Source: Rathayibacter sp. VKM Ac-2754
Lineage (GTDB): Bacteria; Actinomycetota; Actinomycetes; Actinomycetales; Microbacteriaceae
NCBI RefSeq assembly: GCF_009807095.1
Contig: NZ_WUCC01000004.1
Location: 62,001-126,000 of the forward strand
Length of the DNA stretch: 64,000 nucleotides
Direction of reading: 5' to 3'
Part shown: positions 1 through 8,602 of the stretch, piece after piece
How positions within the stretch are numbered: the stretch's first letter is position 1
Layout: every line of letters starts with the position of its first letter
Notes under the pieces: model-generated
Told to the model about the DNA's origin: nothing
The model's database searches: none
What the model saw: the letters and a program-made list of their open reading frames with translations, nothing else
Position numbers and translations under genes: made by a program

Positions 1-419
1 GCCCCTCGCGGCTCGCATGGCTCGCCGACAGCCTGGCGACTCCGGCTCCCCTCGGCAGCGTCGTCGCCCTGCACCACCCGCCGCTCCCGTCGCCGCTGCC
101 GACGCTCGCGCAGCAGGGTCTGCGCGACGCGGAGGCGCTCCTCGACGTCCTGGCCGGGACCGACGTCCGCGTCCTCCTCGCCGGGCACTTCCACCATCCG
201 CTCGGCGCGGTGGTGCGCTCGATCCCCGTCTCGGTCGGCCCGTCGCTCGCCTACCACCAGGTGATGAACGCCGGGCCCGACCGCGTGAGCGGCCACGACT
301 CGGCGATGTTCTCGCTCGTGCAGCTCGGCGACGACTCCGTCACCGGCACGACGATGAGCCTGCGCAGCCCCGAGCCCCTCTTCACCTCGGTCGCGCGACG
401 CGCGTCCGTCTGCGCCTGA
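1..419 (+). CDS. Metallophosphoesterase, C-terminal part (cut by window edge)
   Basis: The open frame enters from the left edge (first full codon at position 3) and ends at TGA 417-419, so only the last 138 codons are present. Two signatures of the calcineurin-like phosphoesterase fold are visible: VALHHPP near residue 25 (the conserved histidine pair) and AGHFHHP near residue 66 (GH-x-H metal-ligand block). These are the last metal-binding motifs of CpdA-type 3',5'-cyclic-nucleotide phosphodiesterases and related cytoplasmic enzymes. The tail after GHFHHP resembles the C-terminal extension of actinobacterial CpdA-like proteins. Substrate cannot be told from this part. The gene lies 58 bases upstream of the ABC importer and may be in the same transcript. 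Confidence 0.8.
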   Translation, partial: PSRLAWLADSLATPAPLGSVVALHHPPLPSPLPTLAQQGLRDAEALLDVLAGTDVRVLLAGHFHHPLGAVVRSIPVSVGPSLAYHQVMNAGPDRVSGHDSAMFSLVQLGDDSVTGTTMSLRSPEPLFTSVARRASVCA

Positions 420-477
420 CCCGACAAGCGCCTGACCCGAGAAGCGCCCGACCCGACCGCAACCCGAAGGAACCCCC

Positions 478-1515
478 ATGCCCCGCCTCCTCCGCACGGC
501 CGCCGTCTCGGCGTTCGCCCTCTCGACCGCGCTCCTCGCCGGCTGCAGCGGCACCGCCCCCTCCGCCCCCGCCGCCGAGAGCGCCGACGCGCTCGAGCCC
601 GCCACGATCACCCTCTACACCTCCGAGCCGCAGGAGAAGGCCGACGCCCTCGTCGCGGCCTTCAACGAGGTGCACCCCGAGGTCACCGTCGAGGTCTTCC
701 GCGCCGGCACCGGCGACCTGACCGCCCGCATCGAGTCCGAGCGGACGGCCGGCGCCGTCCAGGCCGACGTGCTCCTCGCCGCCGACTCCGGCACCTTCGA
801 GGACTACGCCGCCGAGGACCTGCTGCTGCAGTACAGCCCCGCCGACGTCGACGCGCTGAACCCCGACGTCGTCGACCCCGAGGGCTACTACACCGGCACC
901 CGCATCATCCCGACGGTGATCGCCTACAACACGGGCATGATCGACGAGGCCGACGCCCCCACCTCGTGGCAGGACCTCACCGACTCCCAGTACGCCGACA
1001 AGCTCGTGATGCCCAACCCCGACGTCTCGGGTGCCGCCGCCTACAACGCGGCCGTCTGGCTCGACGAGCCGGCCCTGGGCGAGGAGTGGCTGACCGCCCT
1101 CGCCGCCAATCGCCCCGTGATCGCCGACAGCAACGGCCCCGTCTCGCAGGCCGTCGCCTCGGGGACCCAGCCGGTCGGCGTCGTCGTCGACTACCTGGTG
1201 CGCGAGCTCGCGGCGCAGGGCTCGCCGATCGCCGTCTCGTACCCGACCGAGGGCGTGCCCTACGTCTCGCAGCCGGCCGGCATCTTCGCCGACACCGACG
1301 CCCAGGAGGCGTCCGAGGCGTTCGTCGACTTCCTCGTGAGCGAGGCCGGGCAGACCCTCGCGGTCGAGCAGTCCTACCTCCCCGTCCGCTCCGACGTCGG
1401 CACCCCCGAGGGCGCGCCCTCGATGGACGAGATCACCGTGCTCTCGCCCGACCTGCAGACGATCCGCGACAGCCAGGACGCGGCCGTCGCGACCTTCACC
1501 GAGCTCTTCCAGTAG
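478..1515 (+). CDS. Fbp-type ABC transporter substrate-binding lipoprotein
   Basis: The 345-residue protein has a lipoprotein signal peptide with lipobox LLAGC (Cys23). The rest matches the type-2 periplasmic-binding fold of the extracellular solute-binding family 1 / FbpA group: TITLYTSEPQEKADALVAAF at the start, ADVLLAADSGTF in the middle, and a late SYLPVRSDV motif. Members carry iron(III) or other small ligands to a membrane permease. GAAGGA lies just ahead of the ATG. Its stop shares one base with the permease GTG (TAGTG), and the ATPase follows, so the three genes form one importer operon. Iron as substrate is inferred from family resemblance; 2-aminoethylphosphonate or another ligand is possible. 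Confidence 0.88.
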   Translation: MPRLLRTAAVSAFALSTALLAGCSGTAPSAPAAESADALEPATITLYTSEPQEKADALVAAFNEVHPEVTVEVFRAGTGDLTARIESERTAGAVQADVLLAADSGTFEDYAAEDLLLQYSPADVDALNPDVVDPEGYYTGTRIIPTVIAYNTGMIDEADAPTSWQDLTDSQYADKLVMPNPDVSGAAAYNAAVWLDEPALGEEWLTALAANRPVIADSNGPVSQAVASGTQPVGVVVDYLVRELAAQGSPIAVSYPTEGVPYVSQPAGIFADTDAQEASEAFVDFLVSEAGQTLAVEQSYLPVRSDVGTPEGAPSMDEITVLSPDLQTIRDSQDAAVATFTELFQ

Positions 1516-3158
1516 TGAGCGCGACCCCTCTGCCGACCCTCGCCGTCTCCCGACGGCGGGGGTCGCTGGGCGCGGTGCGGGTCGTCCTCTGGGCGCTCTG
1601 CGCCGCGCTCGTCCTCGTCCCGCTGGGCACCGTGCTCGTCCTGGCGGCCGGGGGCGACCACCTCGGGGTGCTGCTCGAGGGCGACGTGGTCGAGGCCGGA
1701 GTCAACAGCCTCGTCTCCTCCGCCGTGTCCGCGGTCCTCGCGGTCGCGGTCGGCACCCTGTTCGCGGTGCTGCTCGACCGCACAGATCTGCCGGGCCGCC
1801 GAGTCCTGCGGATGGTCGCCCTCAGCCCCCTTCTCGTGCCGCCGTTCGTCGGCGCCATCGCCTGGGTCGGGATCGCCGGCCCGACGAGTGCCGTCAACCT
1901 CTGGTGGCGCGGCCTCACCGGCGGCCCGCTCTGGAGCATCTACGGCGGTGACGGAGTGGTGTTCCTCCTCACCGTGCACAGCTATCCGATCGCGATGCTC
2001 ATCGTCTCGGCCGCCCTGCGCCGGATCCCCGGAGACCTCGAGCTCGCGGCGCGGATCGGCGGCGCCTCGGCGCTCCGGGCGGTCGCGACGATCACCCTCC
2101 CGCTGCTGCGGCCGGCGATCGCGTCGGCGCTGCTGCTGATCGGCGTCTCGAACCTCGCCGACTTCGGCATCCCCTCGATCATCGGCCTGCCCGAGCGCTA
2201 CGTCACCCTCTCGACGCTCGTCTACCGCTACATCCAGTCGGGCACGGTCGAGAACCCGCTCGAGGTCGTCGCCACCATCGGCGCGGTGCTGCTCGTGATC
2301 GCCGTCGCGGCCCTGGTCGTCGACGCTCTGCTCGCCCGGCGCCGGGTCGAGCTCGACTCCGCCGCGACGCCTCCGCAGCTGCTCGCCCTCGGCCCCGCCC
2401 GCGATGTCGCGGCGGCGGCCACCTGGACGATCGTGCTAGGGCTCACCCTCCTGCCGCTGCTCGCCCTGCTGTCGCAGGCGCTCCTGCCCGCGCCCGGCGT
2501 CCCGCTGACCCTCGAGAACCTGACCCTCGACAACATCACCCGCGCCGTGACCGCGAAGAACACGGCGACCGGCGCCCTCACCTCGGTGCTGCTGGCGCTC
2601 GGCGCGGGCGTGGTCTGCGGCGTCATCGGCCTGGCCGTCGGCACCGTGACCACCCGCACCAGGTCCCGCGACAACGCGGCACTCCGGGCCGTGGCCCTCC
2701 TCCCGCAGGCGATCCCCGGGCTCGTCATCGCCGTCGCCTGGCTGGTCCTCGCGCCGCGGATCGGGCTGTTCAACACGCCCTGGCTCATCCTCTGCGCCTA
2801 CATCACCTCGTTCGTCGCGCTCGTGGTGCAGTCGGTGGCGGCCCCGCTCGCGGCGACTCCCCTCACCGCGGAGGAGGCGGCCCGCATCTCGGGCGCGAGC
2901 CGGCTCCGCGCCCTGGTCGACATCTCATGCCGGATGGCCGTGCCCGCGGCGATCGCCGGCTCCGTCCTCGTGGTGCTCACCGCGGTCCGCGAGCTGACGC
3001 TCTCGGTGCTGCTGCTCTCGCCCGGTGCGCAGACGCTCGGCGTCGCCATCTTCAACCTGCAGCAGGCCGGCTCGTACAACACCGCCGCTGCGCTCTCCCT
3101 CCTCGTCACCGTCGTCGGACTCGCGGGCCTCGGCCTCGCCGCCCGCTCGCCCCGCTGA
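1515..3158 (+). CDS. Fbp-type ABC transporter permease, two fused permease domains
   Basis: A 547-residue integral membrane protein with about 12 predicted membrane segments and two binding-protein-dependent permease domains in tandem (roughly residues 60-260 and 340-540), as in FbpB/ThiP-type permeases. Each half carries an EAA-like loop: ELAARIGGASALRA in the first and EEAARISGASRLRA in the second, which dock on the ATPase. The GTG start at 1515 overlaps the previous stop codon by one base, indicating translational coupling. A longer upstream reading frame exists but would overlap the binding-protein gene out of frame and is not credible. It forms the membrane channel of the importer with its two neighbours. 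Confidence 0.9.
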   Translation: MSATPLPTLAVSRRRGSLGAVRVVLWALCAALVLVPLGTVLVLAAGGDHLGVLLEGDVVEAGVNSLVSSAVSAVLAVAVGTLFAVLLDRTDLPGRRVLRMVALSPLLVPPFVGAIAWVGIAGPTSAVNLWWRGLTGGPLWSIYGGDGVVFLLTVHSYPIAMLIVSAALRRIPGDLELAARIGGASALRAVATITLPLLRPAIASALLLIGVSNLADFGIPSIIGLPERYVTLSTLVYRYIQSGTVENPLEVVATIGAVLLVIAVAALVVDALLARRRVELDSAATPPQLLALGPARDVAAAATWTIVLGLTLLPLLALLSQALLPAPGVPLTLENLTLDNITRAVTAKNTATGALTSVLLALGAGVVCGVIGLAVGTVTTRTRSRDNAALRAVALLPQAIPGLVIAVAWLVLAPRIGLFNTPWLILCAYITSFVALVVQSVAAPLAATPLTAEEAARISGASRLRALVDISCRMAVPAAIAGSVLVVLTAVRELTLSVLLLSPGAQTLGVAIFNLQQAGSYNTAAALSLLVTVVGLAGLGLAARSPR

Positions 3159-3167
3159 AAGGTCACC

Positions 3168-4202
3168 GTGGCCTCCGTCACCCTCGACTCCCTCTCCCTC
3201 CGCTACCCCTCGGGGGCCATCGGCCTCGCCGACATCGACCTCCGGATCGCCGACGGCGAGTTCGTCGCGCTCGTGGGCCCGTCGGGCTCGGGCAAGACGA
3301 CGCTGCTGCGCGCGGTCGCGGGCTTCCTCGCGCCGACCGCGGGCACCGTCCGCCTGGACGACACGGTGGTCTCGGGAGGCGGTGCGTTCGTGCCGCCGGA
3401 GGGTCGCGGGCTCGGCATGGTCTTCCAGCAGCACGCCGTCTGGCCGCACTGGTCGGTCGGGCGCAACGTCGACTACCCGCTGCGCCGCGGAGGCGTCCCG
3501 CGGCGCGAGCGCGACCGCCGCGTCGCCGAGATGCTCGAGCTCGTGGGCCTCGACGGCGCCGCGCGTCGCGACCCGGCCACGCTCTCGGGAGGGCAGCGCC
3601 AGCGCGTGGCCATCGCCAGGGCCCTGATCGCGGAGCCCCGCGTGCTGCTGCTCGACGAGGCGCTCTCGGCGCTCGACGAGCCGCTGCGCGACCGCCTCCG
3701 GATCGAGCTGCAGTCGCTGACGCGGCGGATGGGGCTCACGGTGCTGCACGTGACGCACGACCGCGACGAGGCGCTCGCCCTGGCCGACCGCGTGGTCGTG
3801 CTCGACGGCGGCCGGATCCAGCAGGTCGCCCCGCCGGCCGAGGTCGTGGCCCGCCCCGCCTCCGCTCTCGTCGCCCGCTTCCTCTCGGACGCCACGACCG
3901 TGCGGGGCACCCTCGGCGTCGACGGCTTCACCGCGCACGAGCATCCGCTGCGCCTGGAGCGGTCGCGGATCGACGACGCGGTGCCCGGCGGGTGCGAGCT
4001 CGCGATCCTGCCCGACGACGTCGCGCTCGGCCCGGGGGAGGATGCGACGGTCGTCTCGTCCCTCTTCGGGCGCGCGGGCAACGACGTGGTCCTCGACTGG
4101 GCGGGGCTCCCGGTGCGCTGCCACAGCGAGTCACGGCCCGCGGTCGGGGCGCGGGTCGGCGTCACGGTCCGGCGGGCCCTCGCGTTCCCGGTCGCCGCGT
4201 GA
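3168..4202 (+). CDS. Fbp-type ABC transporter ATP-binding protein
   Basis: A 344-residue ATPase. Walker A GPSGSGKTT is at residues 37-45, the Q-loop in MVFQQHAVWP near 84, signature LSGGQ at 139-143, Walker B VLLLDEALSALD at 159-170 and the H-loop HVTHDRDE at 194-201. After residue about 240 there is a C-terminal regulatory extension of the TOBE/FbpC kind. This places it in the iron(III)/spermidine/sulfate subfamily. GTG start, with GAAAGG (3157-3162) overlapping the permease stop. It energises import through the fused permease. The last four bases (GTGA) overlap the start of the phosphatase gene. Confidence 0.92.
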   Translation: MASVTLDSLSLRYPSGAIGLADIDLRIADGEFVALVGPSGSGKTTLLRAVAGFLAPTAGTVRLDDTVVSGGGAFVPPEGRGLGMVFQQHAVWPHWSVGRNVDYPLRRGGVPRRERDRRVAEMLELVGLDGAARRDPATLSGGQRQRVAIARALIAEPRVLLLDEALSALDEPLRDRLRIELQSLTRRMGLTVLHVTHDRDEALALADRVVVLDGGRIQQVAPPAEVVARPASALVARFLSDATTVRGTLGVDGFTAHEHPLRLERSRIDDAVPGGCELAILPDDVALGPGEDATVVSSLFGRAGNDVVLDWAGLPVRCHSESRPAVGARVGVTVRRALAFPVAA

Positions 4203-4732
4203 GAGCCGCGTTCGTCCGCCACGGCCGGACGACCTGGAACGCCGAGCGGCGCCTGCAGGGCCGCAGCGACCTCCCGCTCGACGCCCGCGGCGTGCTGCAG
4301 GCCGAGGCCGCGGCCCGGGTGCTCGGCGGCTCGCGGCCCTGGAGCGGTGTCGTGAGCTCGCCGCTGCTGCGGGCACGGCAGACGGCGGCGGTGATCGCCC
4401 GCGCGCTCGAGCTGCCGGACGCAGCGGTCGACGACGGGCTCGTCGAGCGCGACTACGGCCTCGCCGAGGGGGTCGCTCTCGACGAGGCGCACCGGCGGTG
4501 GCCCGGCGGCGACTACCCGGAGGCGGAGTCGACCGAGGCGCTCGCCGCGCGCTCCGCCGCCGCCGTCCGCCGCCTCCTCGACGGCGACGGCGACGTGATC
4601 GTGGTCGGTCACGGTGCGTTCCTGCGCGCCGGGATCCGCGCGGTGACGGGGCGGGAGTTCCCACGCCTCCTGAACGGCGACGTCGTGCTGGCGAGCGGCT
4701 CGCCGCCGCGGTTCCAGGTGCACGCTCGATGA
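4199..4732 (+). CDS. Histidine phosphatase family protein (phosphoglycerate mutase-like)
   Basis: A 177-residue protein with the RHG catalytic motif at residues 7-9 (FVRHGRTTWN) and the second catalytic histidine in VVVGHGAFLR. The phosphohistidine is expected on His8; SSPLLRARQTA and the acidic VERDYGLAEG match the second arginine and acid/base region of the branch. Typical members dephosphorylate sugar phosphates or other small phosphates in the cytoplasm; the substrate here is unknown. GTG start within a GTGA overlap with the ABC ATPase, so it is translationally coupled to the importer operon. Why a phosphatase is attached to an Fbp-type importer is not obvious. Confidence 0.85.
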   Translation: MRAAFVRHGRTTWNAERRLQGRSDLPLDARGVLQAEAAARVLGGSRPWSGVVSSPLLRARQTAAVIARALELPDAAVDDGLVERDYGLAEGVALDEAHRRWPGGDYPEAESTEALAARSAAAVRRLLDGDGDVIVVGHGAFLRAGIRAVTGREFPRLLNGDVVLASGSPPRFQVHAR

Positions 4733-4744
4733 CCGGGTGGCTGC

Positions 4745-4763
4745 TTAGGTAAGGCTCAACGGG
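4745..4763. promoter_or_regulatory. Possible degenerate iron box (DtxR/IdeR-type)
   Basis: TTAGGTAAGGCTCAACGGG matches the left half of the actinobacterial iron box (TTAGGTTAGGCTAACCTAA) almost completely but only 13 of 19 positions overall. It starts 12 bases after the phosphatase stop and lies between convergent genes, not in front of the importer, so a regulatory role is doubtful. Confidence 0.25.
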
Positions 4764-4837
4764 CGGAATCGCCGAATTCTCGGCGGACAGTGGCGCTCAG
4801 CCTTCGTTGTGCGGGCGCACCTGCGGTCACGGACGCC

Positions 4838-5599
4838 TCAGCCCCCGGCTGCCGCCTCGCCGACCAGCTGGAATCCGCCCTCGATCGTCCCGTCGGGATT
4901 CAGCTGCACCCGCGTGAACACGGGCGAGTCCTCACCCCGCGCCGAGCCCGCCAGCCGCAGAGCGTTCCCGTCGAAGAAGTCGGCGAGCCCCGTGCACCCG
5001 ACCGAGAAGGTGCCGTCGGGCCGCTGCAGCCCGAGGCACAGCATCGTTCCGTTGGGCGCGCTGAGCAGCAGCCGGTCGTCCTGCACGGTCTCGAAACCCG
5101 GGGTGTAGACGGTCGCACCGGTGGCGACCAGGTCGAAGCCGTCGGGCAGATCCGTCGTCGGCTCCCAGCCCTCGACGAGGTCCTCGAAGCGGTCGATCGG
5201 CCGCGCGGTCGGGGTGGGCGTCGCGGTGGCCTCGGCGCTCGGCCTGTCGAGGGCGACGGAGGCGGCGGCCGCGCCCAGAGCGAGTCCGGCCGCGAGGGCT
5301 CCCGCGGTGATCAGGGCCGCTCGGCGTCGGGGCCGGCGGGGTTCCTCGGGCGGGGGAGTGTCCGGGGGGATCGGCGCGACGGGGCGCTCGGACAGGAGTT
5401 CGGGAGCGCTCCCGGTCTGCGGGTCGGCAGCCGCGATCTCCGACTCGCTCCGGAGGCGCCGTGCGGCCTCGCGCCGGCGGGTCTCGGTCTCGGCGCTCCC
5501 GTCGGGCCGCGCGTAGAGCGCTCGTTCGAGATCCCGGCGCTCGTCCCGGCGCTCGCCACCGCGCTCGTCGTCGTGGCGCTCGTCGTCCTCGGCCTGCAC
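4838..5599 (-). CDS. Membrane-anchored hypothetical protein with charged cytoplasmic N-terminus
   Basis: I do not recognise the family. The protein has a very hydrophilic, Glu/Arg-rich N-terminus of about 85 residues (repeated DDER/GGERRDERRD runs), one transmembrane helix (AALITAGALAAGLALGAAAA), a short Thr/Pro stretch and an extracytoplasmic C-terminal domain of about 100 residues with a Cys pair (LCLGLQ and VGCTGL), likely a disulfide. The start chosen is the GTG at 5599: it begins the charged segment, and a -10-like CATACT lies 6 bases upstream, which would give a leaderless mRNA. The frame stays open further upstream, so a longer product is possible. Confidence 0.6.
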   Translation of the reverse strand: MQAEDDERHDDERGGERRDERRDLERALYARPDGSAETETRRREAARRLRSESEIAAADPQTGSAPELLSERPVAPIPPDTPPPEEPRRPRRRAALITAGALAAGLALGAAAASVALDRPSAEATATPTPTARPIDRFEDLVEGWEPTTDLPDGFDLVATGATVYTPGFETVQDDRLLLSAPNGTMLCLGLQRPDGTFSVGCTGLADFFDGNALRLAGSARGEDSPVFTRVQLNPDGTIEGGFQLVGEAAAGG

Positions 5600-5901
5600 G
5601 TCGCCAGTATGACGGGCGCCTCCCGCACCCGCCTCCGGAGGCTGTGCTCGCTCACAGTCCATCGCACAGAAAATGACGCAGGTTGACTCCGTTCCGAAGT
5701 ATTGACGTCTTCTGAGCGTCTCCGCAGACTGGGAGCGCACACAGTTCAAAGGAGAACTCGCCACACCTCACCGGGGTGCGCCGCTCGCCGGCCCCCGCTC
5801 CGCGAGCGCCTCACGGCCTCGCCTCCGCCCCACCCGGGACCTCCTCCGCCGCACCCCCGTGCGCCGCGGCCGAGGCGGATCCGCTCCACGAAAGGACACC
5901 C
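5600..5901. promoter_or_regulatory. Divergent intergenic region upstream of the galactanase gene
   Basis: About 300 bases without a convincing gene. It should hold the galactanase promoter: TTGACT (5682) and TTGACG (5702) are -35-like, but I cannot assign a matching -10 box with confidence. AAAGGA at 5891-5896 is the ribosome-binding site of the galactanase. The segment is less GC-rich around 5660-5710, as expected for a promoter. Confidence 0.35.
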
Positions 5902-8355
5902 ATGTCTGCACGCACTCGGAGGAGAGGCGGCCTCGCGGCCGTCGCCGCCGTCTCGACGCTCCTCGGCTCGTTCGCCGGGGCGGCGACCGCCTCCGCCGCC
6001 TCCGGCGCTCCCCTCGACGGGCCGGTCGACGCCGGGATCTTCGTCGACCGCGTCGAGGGCCTCTCGCCCGACTTCATCAAGGGCGCCGACGTCTCGAGCC
6101 TCCTCTCGATCGAGGAGAGCGGAGTCGTCTTCCGCGACGCCGACGGACAGGTCGCCGACCTCTTCGACGTCCTCGCCGACGAGGGCGTCACCACGGTGCG
6201 CGTGCGGGTCTGGAACGACCCGTTCGACGCCGAGGGCGACGGCTACGGAGGCGGCGACGTCGACGTCGACCGCGCCGTCGAGATCGGCGAGCGCGCGACG
6301 GCCGCCGGGCTCGGCCTGCTCGTCGACTTCCACTACTCCGACTTCTGGGCCGATCCCGCCCGCCAGCTCTCGCCCAAGGCGTGGATCGGCCTGAGCGACG
6401 CCGACCGCACCACGGCCGTCCACGACTACACGGCCGAGTCGCTGCAGCGCTTCGAGGACGCCGGAGTCGACGTCGACATGGTGCAGATCGGCAACGAGAC
6501 CAACAACGGCATGGCCGGCTACGCCCGCGCCGCGACCGACATGGACGCGACGCTCGCCGGGCTGTTCTCGGCCGGCAGCAGCGCCGTGCGCGAGGTGCTG
6601 CCCGACGCCCAGGTGGCGGTGCACTTCACCAACCCCGAGACTCCCGGCCGCTACGCCGCGATCGCAGCCGGCCTCGACGCGTTCGACGTCGACTACGACG
6701 TGTTCGCGAGCTCGTACTACCCGTACTGGCACGGCACCGTCGAGAACCTCACCGGCGCCCTGTCGCAGATCGCCGGGACCTACGGCAAGAAGGTCATGGT
6801 CGCCGAGACCTCCTGGGCGCACACCCTCGAGGACGGCGACGGCTACCCCAACGTGATCGACGCCACGACGGCGACCGACGAGTACCCGATCAGCGTGCAG
6901 GGTCAGGCCACGGCGCTCCGCGACGTCATCGCGGCGGTGCACGCGGTCGGCGACGCCGGCATCGGCGTCTTCTACTGGGAGCCGGCGTGGCTCCCCGTCG
7001 GCCCGCCGAGCGCACTCGAGCAGAACCGCCTGCTCTGGGAGCGCGACGGCTCCGGCTGGGCCAGCAGCGCCGCCGGCGACTACGACCCGGTGCACGTCGG
7101 CGAGGCCTACGGAGGCTCCGCCTGGGACAACCAGGCGCTCTTCGCCGCCGACGGGTCGCCGCTCGAGTCGCTCAGCACGTTCCGCTACGTCGACACCGGA
7201 GCCGTCGCTCCGCGCGCCGTCACGGGCGTCGACGCCGTCGAGCTCACCGTCGTCGACGGGGGAGCCGTGGAGCTGCCCGAGACCGTCGCCGTGAACTTCA
7301 ACGACGGCTCCGTCGAGGACCGCCCCGTCACCTGGAGCGGCGCCGCCTCGTGGATCCGCGGCCCCGGCGAGTACACGGTCCCCGGCCGCACCGACTCGGG
7401 TCTCGAGGTGTCGGCGACGGTGACCGTGGTCGCGCCGAACCTCGTCGCGAACCCGGGCTTCGAGCTCGAGGACATGTCGGCCTGGACCCTCACGGGACCG
7501 GCCGCGCGGACCGAGACCGGTGACGCGTCCGAGGGCGGCTTCGCCGTCACCTTCTGGGGAGCCGACGCCTACTCGACCTCGGCGAGCCAGACCCTCACGG
7601 GGGTCGCGCCCGGCGCGTACACGCTCCAGGCGACGACGCAGGGCACCGGCGGCACCGCCTCCGACGTGCGCACTCTGAGTGCGACGACCTCCGCCGGCAC
7701 GACCGCCGCGCCGCTCGAGATGACCACCTGGAGCTCGTTCTCGACCACGACCGTTCCCGTCGTGGTCGGCGCTGACGGAGTCGTCGAGATCGCGGCCGAG
7801 TTCGCGCTGGCCGGAGGCGCCTGGGGCGTCCTCGACGACGTGCGCCTCGTCGCCGACGCGGCCGAGTCGACCGTCGACACCGCAGCGCTCGAGTCGGCCC
7901 TCGCTGAGGCCGATGCGGTCGATCGCTCGACCGGCAGTACCGAGTCGCTCGCGCGCCTCGACGAGAGCCGCGCGATCGCCGCGGTCGTGCTCGCCGGGTC
8001 GACCGCGACGCAGGAGGAGGTGGACGCCGCCGAGCGCGGCCTCCGCGAGTCGATCGCCGGAGTCGCGAGCGACCTCGGCGTGACCCTCTCTGCGACCGTG
8101 AGCTGCGTGAGCGGAAAAGCCGTCCTCGCGGTGAAGGCCGCTAACGCGGGGACCGAGCGGGTCGCCCTCTCGGTCCGCACGCCGTACGGCAGTGTGACGC
8201 TGCCGGCGCTCGCCGCGGGCGCCTCGACGTCGCTGAAGGTCCCGACCCCGCTGAGCTCGGTGCCGGCGGTCTCGGTCACGGTGGACGCTCGCGGGGCCGG
8301 TGGCGCCTCCACGGAGCTGCCTGCGGTGACGAGCCCGGCCACGCGCTGCCGCTGA
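5902..8355 (+). CDS. Secreted GH53 arabinogalactan endo-beta-1,4-galactanase, multidomain
   Basis: An 817-residue secreted enzyme with a signal peptide (about residues 1-33). The GH53 catalytic barrel spans about 45-400; MVQIGNE supplies the acid/base Glu199 and VMVAETSWA the nucleophile Glu302, both in family context. It would cleave beta-1,4-galactan side chains of plant pectin. Downstream come a bacterial Ig-like (Big_4-type) domain (about 430-515), a beta-sandwich module starting NLVANPGFELEDMSAW (about 515-650) that looks like a carbohydrate-binding domain, a helical FIVAR-like segment (about 655-725) and a final C-terminal beta domain. There is no sortase motif. ATG 5902 follows AAAGGA. 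A hairpin terminator follows, so it is probably monocistronic. Confidence 0.93.
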   Translation: MSARTRRRGGLAAVAAVSTLLGSFAGAATASAASGAPLDGPVDAGIFVDRVEGLSPDFIKGADVSSLLSIEESGVVFRDADGQVADLFDVLADEGVTTVRVRVWNDPFDAEGDGYGGGDVDVDRAVEIGERATAAGLGLLVDFHYSDFWADPARQLSPKAWIGLSDADRTTAVHDYTAESLQRFEDAGVDVDMVQIGNETNNGMAGYARAATDMDATLAGLFSAGSSAVREVLPDAQVAVHFTNPETPGRYAAIAAGLDAFDVDYDVFASSYYPYWHGTVENLTGALSQIAGTYGKKVMVAETSWAHTLEDGDGYPNVIDATTATDEYPISVQGQATALRDVIAAVHAVGDAGIGVFYWEPAWLPVGPPSALEQNRLLWERDGSGWASSAAGDYDPVHVGEAYGGSAWDNQALFAADGSPLESLSTFRYVDTGAVAPRAVTGVDAVELTVVDGGAVELPETVAVNFNDGSVEDRPVTWSGAASWIRGPGEYTVPGRTDSGLEVSATVTVVAPNLVANPGFELEDMSAWTLTGPAARTETGDASEGGFAVTFWGADAYSTSASQTLTGVAPGAYTLQATTQGTGGTASDVRTLSATTSAGTTAAPLEMTTWSSFSTTTVPVVVGADGVVEIAAEFALAGGAWGVLDDVRLVADAAESTVDTAALESALAEADAVDRSTGSTESLARLDESRAIAAVVLAGSTATQEEVDAAERGLRESIAGVASDLGVTLSATVSCVSGKAVLAVKAANAGTERVALSVRTPYGSVTLPALAAGASTSLKVPTPLSSVPAVSVTVDARGAGGASTELPAVTSPATRCR

Positions 8356-8372
8356 CGCAGCCCGTGATCGAA

Positions 8373-8403
8373 GGGGGTCGGTTCGCGCGCGGAACCGACC
8401 CCC
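8373..8403 (+). terminator. Intrinsic hairpin terminator after galactanase
   Basis: A perfect 12-base-pair stem, GGGGGTCGGTTC (8373-8384) and GAACCGACCCCC (8392-8403), with a short GC loop, 18 bases after the stop codon. No T tract follows, as is usual in high-GC Actinobacteria. Confidence 0.8.
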
Positions 8404-8602
8404 TCCCCCCGTCGGAGGGACCCGCCGTGACGCGGATCGTCGGGTAATGCGAGAGCGCGGCGCATCCTTAAGCCGAATAGCGAGTGGTTCTACTCAGTTC
8501 TGTCGCAGATCGACGGATGCGTGACCAGTTTGGGGTACTTTTCAGATCCACCCACCGTGGGTGTCCTGAGCCCGCGCATCCGTGGGCGGAAGCTGCGTCA
8601 CC
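8404..8602 (+). promoter_or_regulatory. Upstream region of the DUF3494 surface protein
   Basis: About 200 bases with no gene, containing a relatively AT-rich segment (8465-8545) that probably carries the promoter. GGCGGAAG at 8585-8592 is the likely ribosome-binding site for the ATG at 8603. I see no recognisable riboswitch. Confidence 0.3.
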
